From positions 1 through 34,827 of the forward strand of contig JAGYOK010000021.1 in NCBI GenBank assembly GCA_018399685.1: a DNA stretch of 34,827 nt. Direction: 5' to 3'. This document shows positions 19,547 through 26,676 of this stretch, in pieces. This DNA comes from Alphaproteobacteria bacterium (GTDB taxonomy: Bacteria > Pseudomonadota > Alphaproteobacteria > Micavibrionales > Micavibrionaceae). Below the pieces are notes generated by a model that saw only the letters and a list, made by a program, of their open reading frames with translations, was not told where the DNA came from and ran no database searches. Position numbers and translations under genes: made by a program. Position 1 is the stretch's first letter. Each line of letters starts with the position of its first letter.

Positions 19547-19780
19547 TTATGTTCTTTCCATGTCATAGAGACGGGAAACGTTGCCGCGAGTGTACGAAAT
19601 TCCGTCATCAAGAGACATGCTTTGACCCGCGACAAGAACCTCGTCAATCGCGGCCTGGATCTTTGCGCGGCGGTCTATCAAATGAGCTATGCTTTCGTTT
19701 CCCAGGTTTTTCTTATATTCCGCATACGTTTGAGTGTAAAGAAAAGTGAGCCTTTCGTTTTTCCGAGGTAAAAGAGACAT
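19547..19780 (-). CDS. gpW-like head-tail joining protein
   Basis: An intact 77-codon frame from the ATG at 19780. After a basic start MSLLPRKNERLTFLYTQTYA it reads NLGNESIAHLIDRRAKIQAA, IDEVLVAGQSMSLDDGISYT and RGNVSRLYDMERT. The pattern of two helices around a 'qSvsldDGitYtR.nl..L...e' strand pair is the gpW/gp6 small head-joining fold. Its place between TerL and portal is also the usual one. It would plug the portal after DNA packaging. It survives without frameshifts because it is short. Confidence 0.58.
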   Translation of the reverse strand: MSLLPRKNERLTFLYTQTYAEYKKNLGNESIAHLIDRRAKIQAAIDEVLVAGQSMSLDDGISYTRGNVSRLYDMERT

Positions 19781-19839
19781 AGGTCTTAGAAATATATCCG
19801 AAAGGGTTGTAAGGCTTATTGAATCTAAATCTGAACTGA

Positions 19840-21842
19840 CTAACCCGCCTTTCGGTTTAGCCTTTCTTTCCGTGAGGGTTTTGCGCCAAGACCTGATTCG
19901 CTGGCCCCAAGATACGCCGTTCCGACCACGCAACCCACCAGTGCGTCAAGCTTATCATTCAGCGTACCCGGCTTTTTACCCCACTCTGAAAAAACTGGTT
20001 GCCGCCTTCCGTGAGTTCGATATATTCCCTCCAAACCTCTGAGCATATTTCATCGGCAAGGATTTTATGAACAGTCGGGGTAGATTCGAAAATAGATATA
20101 CCACCCGGAGTGGCGGAAGGCATCAAGAATCCCTTTTTTGTGACCGCATACGCCATTCATCGGCATTATGCACCAGAACGCGCCCACGCTTTTCCCAATC
20201 AGCCACATGGAAGTTGTCACCAGGCTTACCCACGACTCCCGTAGCGCGGTATTTGGTGTATGAGCGACCTCTGGACGGGTAGAGCATCCCGCGTTGAATG
20301 ATGTGCCTTTTTCGCCTCACACCAGCGGAAAAGATCCATGCGGAATCCGCAGTCTATCAAACCAGATCCGGCCCCACCGCTTTTCCATCCCTGGAAATAC
20401 CGTTTACTTGCTATTTGGGGTATGTGTTCATCTAAAGCTCTGGCAATGGCAAGTTTCTCGGATTGAGTTGTTTTCATGGTGTTCTTGATCGTACAGCAAG
20501 CCATTGCCGGGGAATGTGCCAGACCGACTATGTATCTAACAGCGTCATTGGTGGACGCGAGAACAACCGTGTTCAATCCTGAAAAGTTGATGTCCGTCAT
20601 GGTTACAATCAATTGAGCGTCTTTTGGCACGTCCAGCGTTTGCGGCCGTTCGTGCTGCTCATTACGTCCATTTCATCAATCAGGTAAGGAGCCCCGCCCG
20701 TGTTCTCTATGGGTTCGTTTTTGGAATTCGGCAAGAAAGGTTGTCGCATCGCTCGAACCAAAGATTCATCGCGTGTTGAAGTGCGCTGACATCCTCCTGT
20801 AGCTTTCTTTGCTCCCAATACACCTTTTGCTCCCATGTCCATCTTTTTCCTGTGTTCCACGTAGAACGCTTTGGATTTTTCAGGGTACTCGATTTACCCG
20901 CAGCCTCTATGTCTCGCATCTCTGTGACACGGATCATGTTGTATTCCTGCCAAAGGTCATCTTTCGCATCCGGCCACTTGATAATCATTGGAACCTTTCT
21001 CGCATTCCATGACGGGTGTTTTGATTCATCAAGGAATCGACAAGCCAGGGTCATTCGGGTAAATCACCGTCATCGCCATGAAAGTCGCAACGCTTTTGCC
21101 TGGGCCGCCCAATCCGCCAATATCCCCGGTGATCGTATTTTCCCGGTCATTGATTTGCGTAACTGATTTGCGGATTCTCGTGTCTGAGCATCGTCGATGA
21201 GAATAAAGTCAGGGCGAAGTACCGTGCCATCATCCATTTTGATGAACATACCGCGTATTCGGCCTGTGATACCGCAGCATTCAGGATCGCCCCCGACCAT
21301 TCATCGCCTTCAGACTTTGGAGTGCTTGAAGCTCTCACCAATTCCGCACCCCATTTGATAAGAGGTGCGACTGCATCGCTATTTAGCAGGTGCCTGTACT
21401 TCTGACTTTGGCCGTCTCCCTTTTCAATGTAAGCCCGAAGTTTGGGCCAATACTTGCCTATTTCCTCACTTAGCCAAATATCCGTTTTCACCGATTCGAG
21501 AATGTTCTTCGCCGCGTCCGCTTCGTTACCAATGATCGCGCCATCTACGATGTCCGTAAAGAACCGCCCATTCAAAAGCCCCTGTTAGGGATTGTGGTTT
21601 TACCCCACCTATGAGGTAGAGCGTCCGCGCTTTTTCCACCGCGAAGGATTACACTTCGAACCTTCTCTATCATCTGTTCGTGCGACTCGCTGAATTCCTC
21701 ATAGAAAGCATTCGGGTGAACCCCTTTCAAAATCCGCGTAAGTCCCATCGCCATTTTTCGGGCCTTCTTTGCTTGGGACTCTTCGATTTCATCCCACTGG
21801 ACTATCTTTGCAGCTTTCGTATTTCTTTGTTTTTCTGCTCAT
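19840..21842 (-). CDS. terL: Terminase large subunit (ATPase and nuclease)
   Basis: The ATG at 21842 begins MSRKTKKYE; shifted frames give KIVQWDEIEESQAKKARKMA. The ATPase Walker A-like loop ADALPHRWGKTT lies at 21593-21622, DEWSGAI and ITGRIRGMFIKMDD follow, and Walker B with the catalytic acid, DFILIDDAQTRESA, is near 21200. The nuclease domain shows LIVTMTDINFSG and LIDCGFRMDLF (20333-20360). The end reads GFLMPSATPGG, ELTEGGNQFFQSGVK, GTLNDKLDALVGCVVGTAYL and stops at 19840. About 665 residues, on the long side for TerL and closer to gpA-type enzymes. At least six frameshifts. It packages DNA through the portal encoded downstream. No separate small terminase subunit is obvious. Confidence 0.78.
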
Positions 21843-22000
21843 TAAAAACAGCGTTTCTGGTTTAGCCAGCCCTTGCCATTTTTCCCACCTAATTCCAATG
21901 GCTTACCACTGCCTCTTCTGATCAATTCCGAAATTCCCACGCCTTGTTTTTGGATAAGCCCTAAGGGACTTGCAATATCGAATCTGATATAAACACACAC
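21842..22000 (-). CDS. Small hypothetical protein upstream of terL
   Basis: A 52-codon open frame from a GTG at 22000, with AAAGAAGG just before it, to a TAA that overlaps the terL ATG as TAATG. It reads VCVYIRFDIASPLGLI and SELIRRGSGKPLELGGKNGK, ending KGWLNQKRCF. A small basic protein in this place could be a remnant or part of a small terminase subunit, but no helix-turn-helix is visible. It may also be just leader sequence. Confidence 0.3.
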   Translation of the reverse strand: MCVYIRFDIASPLGLIQKQGVGISELIRRGSGKPLELGGKNGKGWLNQKRCF

Positions 22001-22018
22001 CTTCTTTCATTCAAACAG

Positions 22019-22045
22019 GGTATATACATCGTTGGTTCATGTCAA
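22019..22045 (-). promoter_or_regulatory. Possible late promoter upstream of terL
   Basis: A perfect -35 box TTGACA (22045-22040, minus strand) is followed 15 bases later by TATACC; an alternative TATATA is 13 bases away. Both spacers are shorter than the optimal 17, so it may need a phage activator. It is the only promoter-like sequence between the early terminator and terL. Confidence 0.35.
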
Positions 22046-22380
22046 CCGTTATGTTTTTACAGCTTAAGGCTAATGCGTCCACCAATGCGGCGTGACTTCA
22101 CCGTGCGCCGTGTTGTTTGATATGTATAACAGAAGTACCTTGATAGGGGTGGGTATGATAACTTGTTTTACATACCTATCACAAGCATCACCATGTGAAC
22201 CAGCTCTAAATCCCCAATGTTTGCGGGCGTAGGGTAATATCTATCCACACTACAGACTTGACACGCGACTAGAGACGGAGCTTAAAACAGTCACTGTAAT
22301 GTAGTGCATGTGTTTCCGCCCGCTTGTCGGTTAATTGGTCTGGGAGCCTGGACATAAAAGCATAACAGAACAAGGGCAAA
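22046..22380. other. Intergenic region between early and late modules
   Basis: No convincing gene lies between 22046 and 22380. It holds an imperfect inverted repeat: TGATAGG...GGTATG (22141-22157) against CATACCTATCA (22171-22181), with a four-base insertion in one arm, and a CGGTTAA half-site at 22328-22334. Lying just before terL, this is where a packaging site or origin would often be found, but no specific signal is recognised. Confidence 0.4.
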
Positions 22381-22381
22381 G

Positions 22382-22421
22382 AAAAACCCCTAACCGATTA
22401 GGCCAGGGGTGAAGCGGTTAA
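22382..22421 (-). terminator. Intrinsic terminator at the end of the early operon, with possible pseudoknot
   Basis: On the minus strand ACCCCT (22410-22405) pairs with AGGGGT (22391-22386), followed at once by TTTTTC. Between the arms lies CGGTTA (22396-22391), which can also pair with TAACCG (22420-22415) just upstream of the stem, giving a compact H-type pseudoknot that abuts the U-tract. It ends transcription of the early genes before the late intergenic region. Confidence 0.68.
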
Positions 22422-22501
22422 GCTTTGATCTGCTGTTAGCTTATACAAATGCTAGCGGCTTTAGACTTGTACGCTTTAACCGTTTCCCGGATCGAAACCT
22501 C

Positions 22502-22753
22502 TTACCCCCTGGGGTGTTTTCGGGCGGGGTGTAAACTCTTGTCAAACGTGTTAAACTCATTGTTTGGCATCGGTCTAGGCGTTCTTGTGCGCCTCCCCTG
22601 CTTATCCAACATACACCTTCCCCAAAATACCCGCTCGCACACCACTATTTCATCAACTACTTTGTAAAAATTCTTCGGGAGCGAAAACCCCATTTCAAAA
22701 TCAGACTGTATTCTAGCCCGTCCTGATTTAGGGTTCTGTGAGTCTGAATCCAC
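22502..22753 (-). CDS. Hypothetical protein, last gene of the early operon
   Basis: The GTG at 22753, one base after the previous stop and behind AAAGGGATGAT, opens an 83-codon frame: DSDSQNPKSGRARIQSDFEM, GFSLPKNFYKVVDEIVVCER, VFWGRCMLDKQGRRTRTPRP and an end in KHPRG. An upstream ATG at 22810 in the same frame overlaps the previous gene too far to be preferred. Basic, no family recognised. Its place just before the packaging genes leaves open a small-terminase role, but nothing in the sequence supports that. Confidence 0.5.
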   Translation of the reverse strand: MDSDSQNPKSGRARIQSDFEMGFSLPKNFYKVVDEIVVCERVFWGRCMLDKQGRRTRTPRPMPNNEFNTFDKSLHPARKHPRG

Positions 22754-22754
22754 A

Positions 22755-22958
22755 TCATCCCTTTGTTTTATCAATAGCTTTCTTGGCGAAAAACGCCGCG
22801 CTTTTTTCACTATGCCCTAATCCGCGATAGTACCCGTAGAAAATAGCCGCTTCAGTTACAGCTTGCGCGAATTCCTGTTGGGCCCCATCTTTCGAACCCA
22901 ACATCCCGACCATAGCGGCGGCTTCGGTTTTCAGTGATTCAACGGTTTTCTTTCTCAT
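22755..22958 (-). CDS. Hypothetical small helical protein
   Basis: A clean 67-codon gene: MRKKTVESLKTEAAAMVGML, GSKDGAQQEFAQAVTEAAIF and YRGLGHSEKSAAFFAKKAID. The segment 'YRglGHSeksAaffAkkai' looks like a short helix-turn-helix-like motif seen in many small phage proteins. The start ATG follows TCAGGAAAATTT, a Shine-Dalgarno. Function unknown. Confidence 0.6.
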   Translation of the reverse strand: MRKKTVESLKTEAAAMVGMLGSKDGAQQEFAQAVTEAAIFYGYYRGLGHSEKSAAFFAKKAIDKTKG

Positions 22959-22972
22959 AAATTTTCCTGATT

Positions 22973-23164
22973 TTAATTTAGCTCATTTGATGGGTGTTTG
23001 TCAACACTGTTTGATTTCATATCACACAACCTCACAACCGCGTCAAATCGCGCCTGGCTTATTTCGGACATCGGCGTATCAGCGGCTGGCATAAGTCCAA
23101 ACGCGCCACATACCCGCGCTATCAAGCCTTCGTATTGGGCAATCGTTATCGTCTTGGCGGTCAT
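22973..23164 (-). CDS. Hypothetical small protein
   Basis: 63 codons from the ATG at 23164, which overlaps the upstream TGA as ATGA and follows GGGAGGGGGA. It reads MTAKTITIAQYEGLIARVCG, AFGLMPAADTPMSEISQARF and DAVVRLCDMKSNS. Probably all-helical. Function unknown. Confidence 0.6.
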   Translation of the reverse strand: MTAKTITIAQYEGLIARVCGAFGLMPAADTPMSEISQARFDAVVRLCDMKSNSVDKHPSNELN

Positions 23165-23295
23165 TCCCCCTCCCACACAGCGTCACAAAGGCTTTCAAAC
23201 GTGATAATTCGCGCCTGACCGTAACCAATCATAAGCCAAGTGTTTTGATCCTCTTGTGCGGCGTAATGCTTCCCGTTACAATGTAAATCTATCAT
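23161..23295 (-). CDS. Very small hypothetical protein
   Basis: A 44-codon gene, coupled at both ends by ATGA overlaps (23295/23292 and 23164/23161). It reads MIDLHCNGKHYAAQEDQNTW, LMIGYGQARIITFESLCDAV and WEGE. A Shine-Dalgarno AGGGAGGAGCT precedes the ATG. The tight coupling is the main support for it being real. No family recognised. Confidence 0.6.
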   Translation of the reverse strand: MIDLHCNGKHYAAQEDQNTWLMIGYGQARIITFESLCDAVWEGE

Positions 23296-23612
23296 AGCTC
23301 CTCCCTTTTACAACCATCCGAATCACGGGACGGCGTTCCTTGCCTGTGTTCGGGGGCGTTGTCATAAACGTCTGAAGAATCGCAGTTGGGGCATCTGTCA
23401 TTCATAGTGTCTTTCCACAAGCCAATCCATTCACAGGACAAACAGTGACAACCATCAGGCTCAGCGAACGAGTCGGTGCGTGGTGCGGCGGCAACCGTCA
23501 GCAGCTGAGGCTTTCCGTGTTCCGCGCCCGCGTGCTGAAACTCGTCGCCGAATCTGTCGTTGCGCTCGTCGCGCAACTCACGGGCGTAGTCGTCGTAGTC
23601 GTTGCGGCTCAT
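23292..23612 (-). CDS. Zinc-ribbon hypothetical protein
   Basis: 106 codons from an ATGA-coupled ATG. An acidic/basic N-terminus MSRNDYDDYARELRDERND leads into HCLSCEWIGLWKDTMNDRCP and NCDSSDVYD: two CxxC pairs (residues about 57-60 and 74-77) spaced as in a small zinc ribbon. The C-terminal tail is polar and probably disordered. Such small zinc proteins in early phage operons often bind nucleic acid or host factors; no specific family is known to me. Confidence 0.65.
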   Translation of the reverse strand: MSRNDYDDYARELRDERNDRFGDEFQHAGAEHGKPQLLTVAAAPRTDSFAEPDGCHCLSCEWIGLWKDTMNDRCPNCDSSDVYDNAPEHRQGTPSRDSDGCKREEL

Positions 23613-23956
23613 TGGAAGTCCTCCGTTTTGGTGAGTGCGGTTTTTCCTCGCTGAATAGGACTCGTTCCGCTTCCGAAGTCACCGTCTTTTTCGTCGGGGC
23701 ATCCGACAAGGCATATGTCAGACAACACTTCCCGCAACTCCCGAATGATCTCCACCATTTCGGACGGCGTGTGGCCGTGGGTGTTCATGGTGTTGAGTGC
23801 GTCGGCCATGATGGGCGCGTCATCGTTTGAGATGTAAGCGGCTGTCGTGCCAATCACATCACTAAACAAATAGCTTTTGTTGTGTGTGCTGTGTTTTGAA
23901 ATCGTGCAGTTACCCGGAGTAATCCCCATCTCTTTCGCTCTTGGGTGCTGGTTCAT
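23609..23956 (-). CDS. Hypothetical protein
   Basis: 115 codons from the ATG at 23956, coupled by ATGA to the upstream gene and behind a perfect GGAGG. It reads MNQHPRAKEMGITPGNCTIS, SYLFSDVIGTTAAYISNDDA, MADALNTMNTHGHTPSEMVE and IIRELREVLSDICLVGCPDE. The N-terminal part looks like a small alpha/beta fold and the middle helix repeats are regular. An earlier ATG at 24019 is possible but lacks the Shine-Dalgarno. Function unknown. Confidence 0.62.
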   Translation of the reverse strand: MNQHPRAKEMGITPGNCTISKHSTHNKSYLFSDVIGTTAAYISNDDAPIMADALNTMNTHGHTPSEMVEIIRELREVLSDICLVGCPDEKDGDFGSGTSPIQRGKTALTKTEDFQ

Positions 23957-24801
23957 GATTTTACCTCCTGCTTCTGCGGGTAGTGAGGTCGCCATGCGTA
24001 ACTGTTGCCTGACATCCAATTCATATCCCTAGCCCGATAATTCTCGCCGCGGTGCGTACAGTCCTGATTGCACCAGTCGATTATCAAATCCCCATCACAC
24101 GGCATCGGATCACCCGGCGTGTGCTGCTGGAAACCGCCGCCCTCGCTTGGGTGGAGGAGGTTGAAATAATGCCATGCACCAAGAGAGTCACACATCATCA
24201 CCTTAGGTGTATCGCCGCTGTATGCACCCCATCCGAAATCCTTATCATATCGCCACACCCACCCCTCCGGCAAAAACCGGGATAGTTCGGGATTCACCGC
24301 TTTTTCAAGCTCCATTTCACGCGCCGCCTGTTCAAGGTTCTGATCGCAAAATAGCTCATGGTGGTCAATATCGCATATGGGAAACCTTTTCCCGCAATGG
24401 ACGCATTCACGGTTTCCAGCGAACTTGATGGGATCGCTTATGATTTCGGTACTGATGCGGTCGGGCTTTTCTTCCGGCGCGTCGATGTAGCGGCCAATTT
24501 GGAAAGCTACATATTCAGCATCCAAACGAACCTCTTTGTAGAGCGGGTCATTCCGGTCATCGTCATGTTCCGTTTTGCCAAGATTCCAATCAGACCACTC
24601 AATCCCTTTTTTCCGGCTCCAGGGCACGCCCGGACCTGCGAGGATGTGCGGCTCGGTGTATCCGGTCCAGTCCAGGTCAACGTTTGCCTCGATTTGTTTA
24701 GTCGCGGCAATCGCTCGGGATCTGTAATCATAGCCTGTGAGCCTATACACGAGGCTGTCAGGATTCTTGTTCAAATATTCGTCGGGTGTTTGGTTACTCA
24801 T
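23953..24801 (-). CDS. Large hypothetical early protein with a C2HC zinc motif
   Basis: 282 codons from the ATG at 24801, overlapping the HTH gene by eight bases behind GGAG. The N-terminal half, DSLVYRLTGYDYRSRAIAAT to YTEPHILAGPGVPW, is polar and enzyme-like. The middle has RECVHCGKRFPICDIDHHEL followed by FC, a CxxC...H...C zinc-binding knuckle at about residues 132-152. The C-terminal half is rich in Trp, Asp and Cys: LPEGWVWRYDKDFGWGAYSG, GDLIIDWCNQDCTHRG. I recognise no family; it is among the largest early proteins without an assigned role. It is intact and sits beside a DNA-binding protein. Confidence 0.65.
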   Translation of the reverse strand: MSNQTPDEYLNKNPDSLVYRLTGYDYRSRAIAATKQIEANVDLDWTGYTEPHILAGPGVPWSRKKGIEWSDWNLGKTEHDDDRNDPLYKEVRLDAEYVAFQIGRYIDAPEEKPDRISTEIISDPIKFAGNRECVHCGKRFPICDIDHHELFCDQNLEQAAREMELEKAVNPELSRFLPEGWVWRYDKDFGWGAYSGDTPKVMMCDSLGAWHYFNLLHPSEGGGFQQHTPGDPMPCDGDLIIDWCNQDCTHRGENYRARDMNWMSGNSYAWRPHYPQKQEVKS

Positions 24802-25069
24802 TTGGTTCTCCATCTGATTTCTGATTCTCAATCGTACTCAAAAGCGCGTCGATCCGGCCGAGCATTTCAGGCCCTGGTGAAGTCTGGCCCTGCTCCCAAT
24901 TGCGAACGGTAAACTCAGAGGCGTTTAAGACGCTTGCAAGCTCTTTTCGTGGCAGGTTGCCCATCTCCCGGCGTAGCTGCCTGATTGCGTCGGGAGTTGT
25001 CATAAGCCCCCCGCCAGCATTTGAAAAGCGGGGTTGGTAGTTGGTGGCGGGTGTGGATATGATTTTCAT
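24794..25069 (-). CDS. Helix-turn-helix (XRE-like) DNA-binding protein
   Basis: 91 codons from an ATG coupled to the upstream TGA as ATGA; a second ATG at 25003 with a GGGGGG Shine-Dalgarno would give a 69-residue form that keeps the whole domain. The segment PDAIRQLRREMGNLPRKELA and SVLNASEFTVRNWEQGQTSP is a Cro/C1-type helix-turn-helix, with recognition helix SEFTVRNWEQG. This is the only obvious DNA-binding transcription regulator, so it is the main candidate for the early/late switch. There is no cI-type cleavage domain. Confidence 0.75.
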   Translation of the reverse strand: MKIISTPATNYQPRFSNAGGGLMTTPDAIRQLRREMGNLPRKELASVLNASEFTVRNWEQGQTSPGPEMLGRIDALLSTIENQKSDGEPNE

Positions 25070-25317
25070 ACGGAGGCTAGGGTTTTGGCGTTAATGTAAT
25101 AAGTTGCAAAACAGTACCGGGACGAATCCCAGTTAGGCGTAAGGAGGATAAAACCCTCTCCAAACTTGCCTTTGTAATCGAGGACTGCGCCGTCCGATTT
25201 TCGGGACACGTAGCCCCTCCACATTACTTTGTGACCTTGCCGGACTTCGCCGGATTCGATTTTCGAAGTCAATTCAGCGGTGGTGATTTTGCTGTAGTTG
25301 GTGGTTGATGTAAGCAT
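25066..25317 (-). CDS. Hypothetical small beta-rich protein
   Basis: 83 codons from the ATG at 25317, with GGAGG eight bases upstream; an in-frame TTG at 25332 is a poorer start. It reads MLTSTTNYSKITTAELTSKI, EVRQGHKVMWRGYVSRKSDG, AVLDYKGKFGEGFILLTPNW and CFATYYINAKTL. Beta-rich, like a small OB or SH3 barrel. It couples to the HTH gene. Function unknown. Confidence 0.62.
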   Translation of the reverse strand: MLTSTTNYSKITTAELTSKIESGEVRQGHKVMWRGYVSRKSDGAVLDYKGKFGEGFILLTPNWDSSRYCFATYYINAKTLASV

Positions 25318-25332
25318 TGTCTTGGCCTCCAA

Positions 25333-25581
25333 TTATTTACCCGTGATGGTTTTTACAGCCTGATCGAGATAAACGATAGCACCCTCCAAGCGGTCAAGTC
25401 CAGCGTTGTCGTTAAGCTCAATCGCTTTGTCTCTGATTTTGTCGCAAAGGGCTTCCGCATCTTCTTTGGTTTTGATTCCAAGCTCACCTAATCCGATCTT
25501 GCGGTTTGCCAGCATCATACCGATGTATTGCAGGTTTGATTTGGCTTTGATTTCATCGGTGTTTTTGTCTTTGATACTCAT
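25333..25581 (-). CDS. Hypothetical helical protein
   Basis: 82 codons; the leader AAACCAAATGGAGACATGAC precedes the ATG. It reads MSIKDKNTDEIKAKSNLQYI, GMMLANRKIGLGELGIKTKE, DAEALCDKIRDKAIELNDNA and LEGAIVYLDQAVKTI. Entirely helical, soluble. No family recognised. The gap before it (25582-25653) holds only this leader. Confidence 0.62.
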   Translation of the reverse strand: MSIKDKNTDEIKAKSNLQYIGMMLANRKIGLGELGIKTKEDAEALCDKIRDKAIELNDNAGLDRLEGAIVYLDQAVKTITGK

Positions 25582-25653
25582 GTCATGTCTCCATTTGGTT
25601 TTAGGTTGCGGGGCTCATCCCCTGTCGATGTGTATAACCTAACCTAAGTGACG

Positions 25654-26148
25654 TTACCTTGCAACCCTTTTTATAAGGGCATAATGCGAAATTAAAGCCG
25701 CGTCGATCATGCCATCATGCGCTTTTTTACACCTCGGACCCGCTAAAAATCGTTCATCCGGCCAGATTTCCGACGCTTTTTTGAGCGCGTAAGGTTTTGT
25801 TTCACCTTTCGGCACTTTTCCGAGGATCTCTTTTTGCCAACTCTGCGGGGTGATCCGCTCCCATCGCAACACCTTTGTCTCAAAAAATCCGCGCAGGCTA
25901 TGAAAACTGGACGCAACGGAATAGGCGGTTGATGGTGTCCGGCTGTTGTTTGGCTCCTCGATGACATAAAGCGCGTTTGACAGGTTTCCGCCTGTGACCT
26001 GGGTAAGCCATAGGTGTACCGCCCTCACGTCAACCTCGTTGCGTTTCCTCCATCTTTGGGATGGCATAGGTATAGCCTCGATCATTTGCCCGTACAGGCT
26101 GATTGCCGCTAGACCTCCAGAAATGCCGTTGTCGATCCCTATGACCAT
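25654..26148 (-). CDS. RuvC-like Holliday junction resolvase
   Basis: 164 codons from the ATG at 26148, with GGAAG nine bases upstream; an ATG at 26163 would overlap the previous gene. The RNase H-like fold shows its acidic residues in order: VIGIDNGISGGLAAI (D6), YVIEEPNNSRTPS (E64/E65) and KKAHDGMIDAALISHY (D145, D149), with RITPQSWQKEILGKVPKG between them as in phage and poxvirus RuvC relatives. It cuts branched DNA formed during recombination or before packaging, complementing the exonuclease elsewhere in the early region. Confidence 0.82.
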   Translation of the reverse strand: MVIGIDNGISGGLAAISLYGQMIEAIPMPSQRWRKRNEVDVRAVHLWLTQVTGGNLSNALYVIEEPNNSRTPSTAYSVASSFHSLRGFFETKVLRWERITPQSWQKEILGKVPKGETKPYALKKASEIWPDERFLAGPRCKKAHDGMIDAALISHYALIKRVAR

Positions 26149-26150
26149 GT

Positions 26151-26408
26151 TCACGCTTCCCACCTCACCGCACTTTCATCGACTCCCAATCGTTTAAGGA
26201 ATCGGATTAGGCCGCGTTTGGCTGAGTCATGGCGGGAATAAGGGTAACGACCTTCCGCAAGGATCCGCCCGTTGTGAGATAGCTTCCAATAGTAGCTAAA
26301 ACTCACATGGTCAATAATGCAATATGTGTTCGCCCCCATCCGCGTATCCGGCCATTTCTTGCCTTGTGGCCCGCCGCCGTTTGGGAGTGGGTATTGTATC
26401 GTTTTCAT
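26151..26408 (-). CDS. Hypothetical small phage protein
   Basis: 85 codons, ATGA-coupled to the gene before it. It reads MKTIQYPLPNGGGPQGKKWP, ANTYCIIDHVSFSYYWKLSH, NGRILAEGRYPYSRHDSAKR and LIRFLKRLGVDESAVRWEA. A basic surface and beta-strand core suggest nucleic-acid binding, but no family is recognisable. It directly precedes the RuvC-like gene. Confidence 0.6.
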   Translation of the reverse strand: MKTIQYPLPNGGGPQGKKWPDTRMGANTYCIIDHVSFSYYWKLSHNGRILAEGRYPYSRHDSAKRGLIRFLKRLGVDESAVRWEA

Positions 26409-26572
26409 CTTTCGTTCTCCTTTGGGTTTTCAATTTCCATGACTTTTTGGTAATCTTTGACGGCCATGAGAATGTCGTCAAGTTGGCTCTCTACAAGATA
26501 AAGGTCAAACTCTTGGACAAAGTGGTGCCAGAGTTCGTAGCGGGCTTTCTGATGCGAAGTTTCAAATTTCAT
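26405..26572 (-). CDS. Small acidic helical protein
   Basis: 55 codons from the ATG at 26572, preceded by the leader AAACCCAAAGGAAATAAG, and coupled by ATGA to the next gene. It reads MKFETSHQKARYELWHHFVQ, FDLYLVESQLDDILMAVKDY and KVMEIENPKENER. The last codons themselves encode the next leader (CCAAAGGAGAA). First gene downstream of the iteron array. Function unknown. Confidence 0.62.
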   Translation of the reverse strand: MKFETSHQKARYELWHHFVQEFDLYLVESQLDDILMAVKDYQKVMEIENPKENER

Positions 26573-26628
26573 CTTATTTCCTTTGGGTTTGTTTTACTAC
26601 ATTTTTGTATTTTTCAGGTCAGAAAAGA

Positions 26629-26676
26629 ATATGTCCAGATTACCCCCTTTAAGGGGGGGGTAATTTCTGGACATAT
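26629..26676. repeat. Long inverted repeat at one edge of the iteron array
   Basis: The outer arms are two iterons, ATATGTCCAGA (26629-26639) and TCTGGACATAT (26666-26676). Between them, TTACCCCC (26640-26647) faces GGGGGGGGTAA (26653-26663), so about 19 bases can pair around a five-base centre. It could form a cruciform, or a strong hairpin in RNA. No T-run follows on the minus strand. Confidence 0.5.

Noticed and set aside
1-22000. True pseudogenisation of the structural module
   Set aside because: Motifs remain exact between single-base shifts, with few stops or missense changes; indel error fits better.
2711-22225. Shared 15-mer AAATCCCCAATGTTT at about 2712-2726 (minus) and 22208-22223 (plus)
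   Set aside because: One such match is expected by chance in 35 kb, and the copies are in opposite orientation.
22440-22510. Possible tRNA (GGTTTCGATCC-like stretch on the minus strand)
   Set aside because: No T-stem pairing, acceptor stem or anticodon arm can be built around it.
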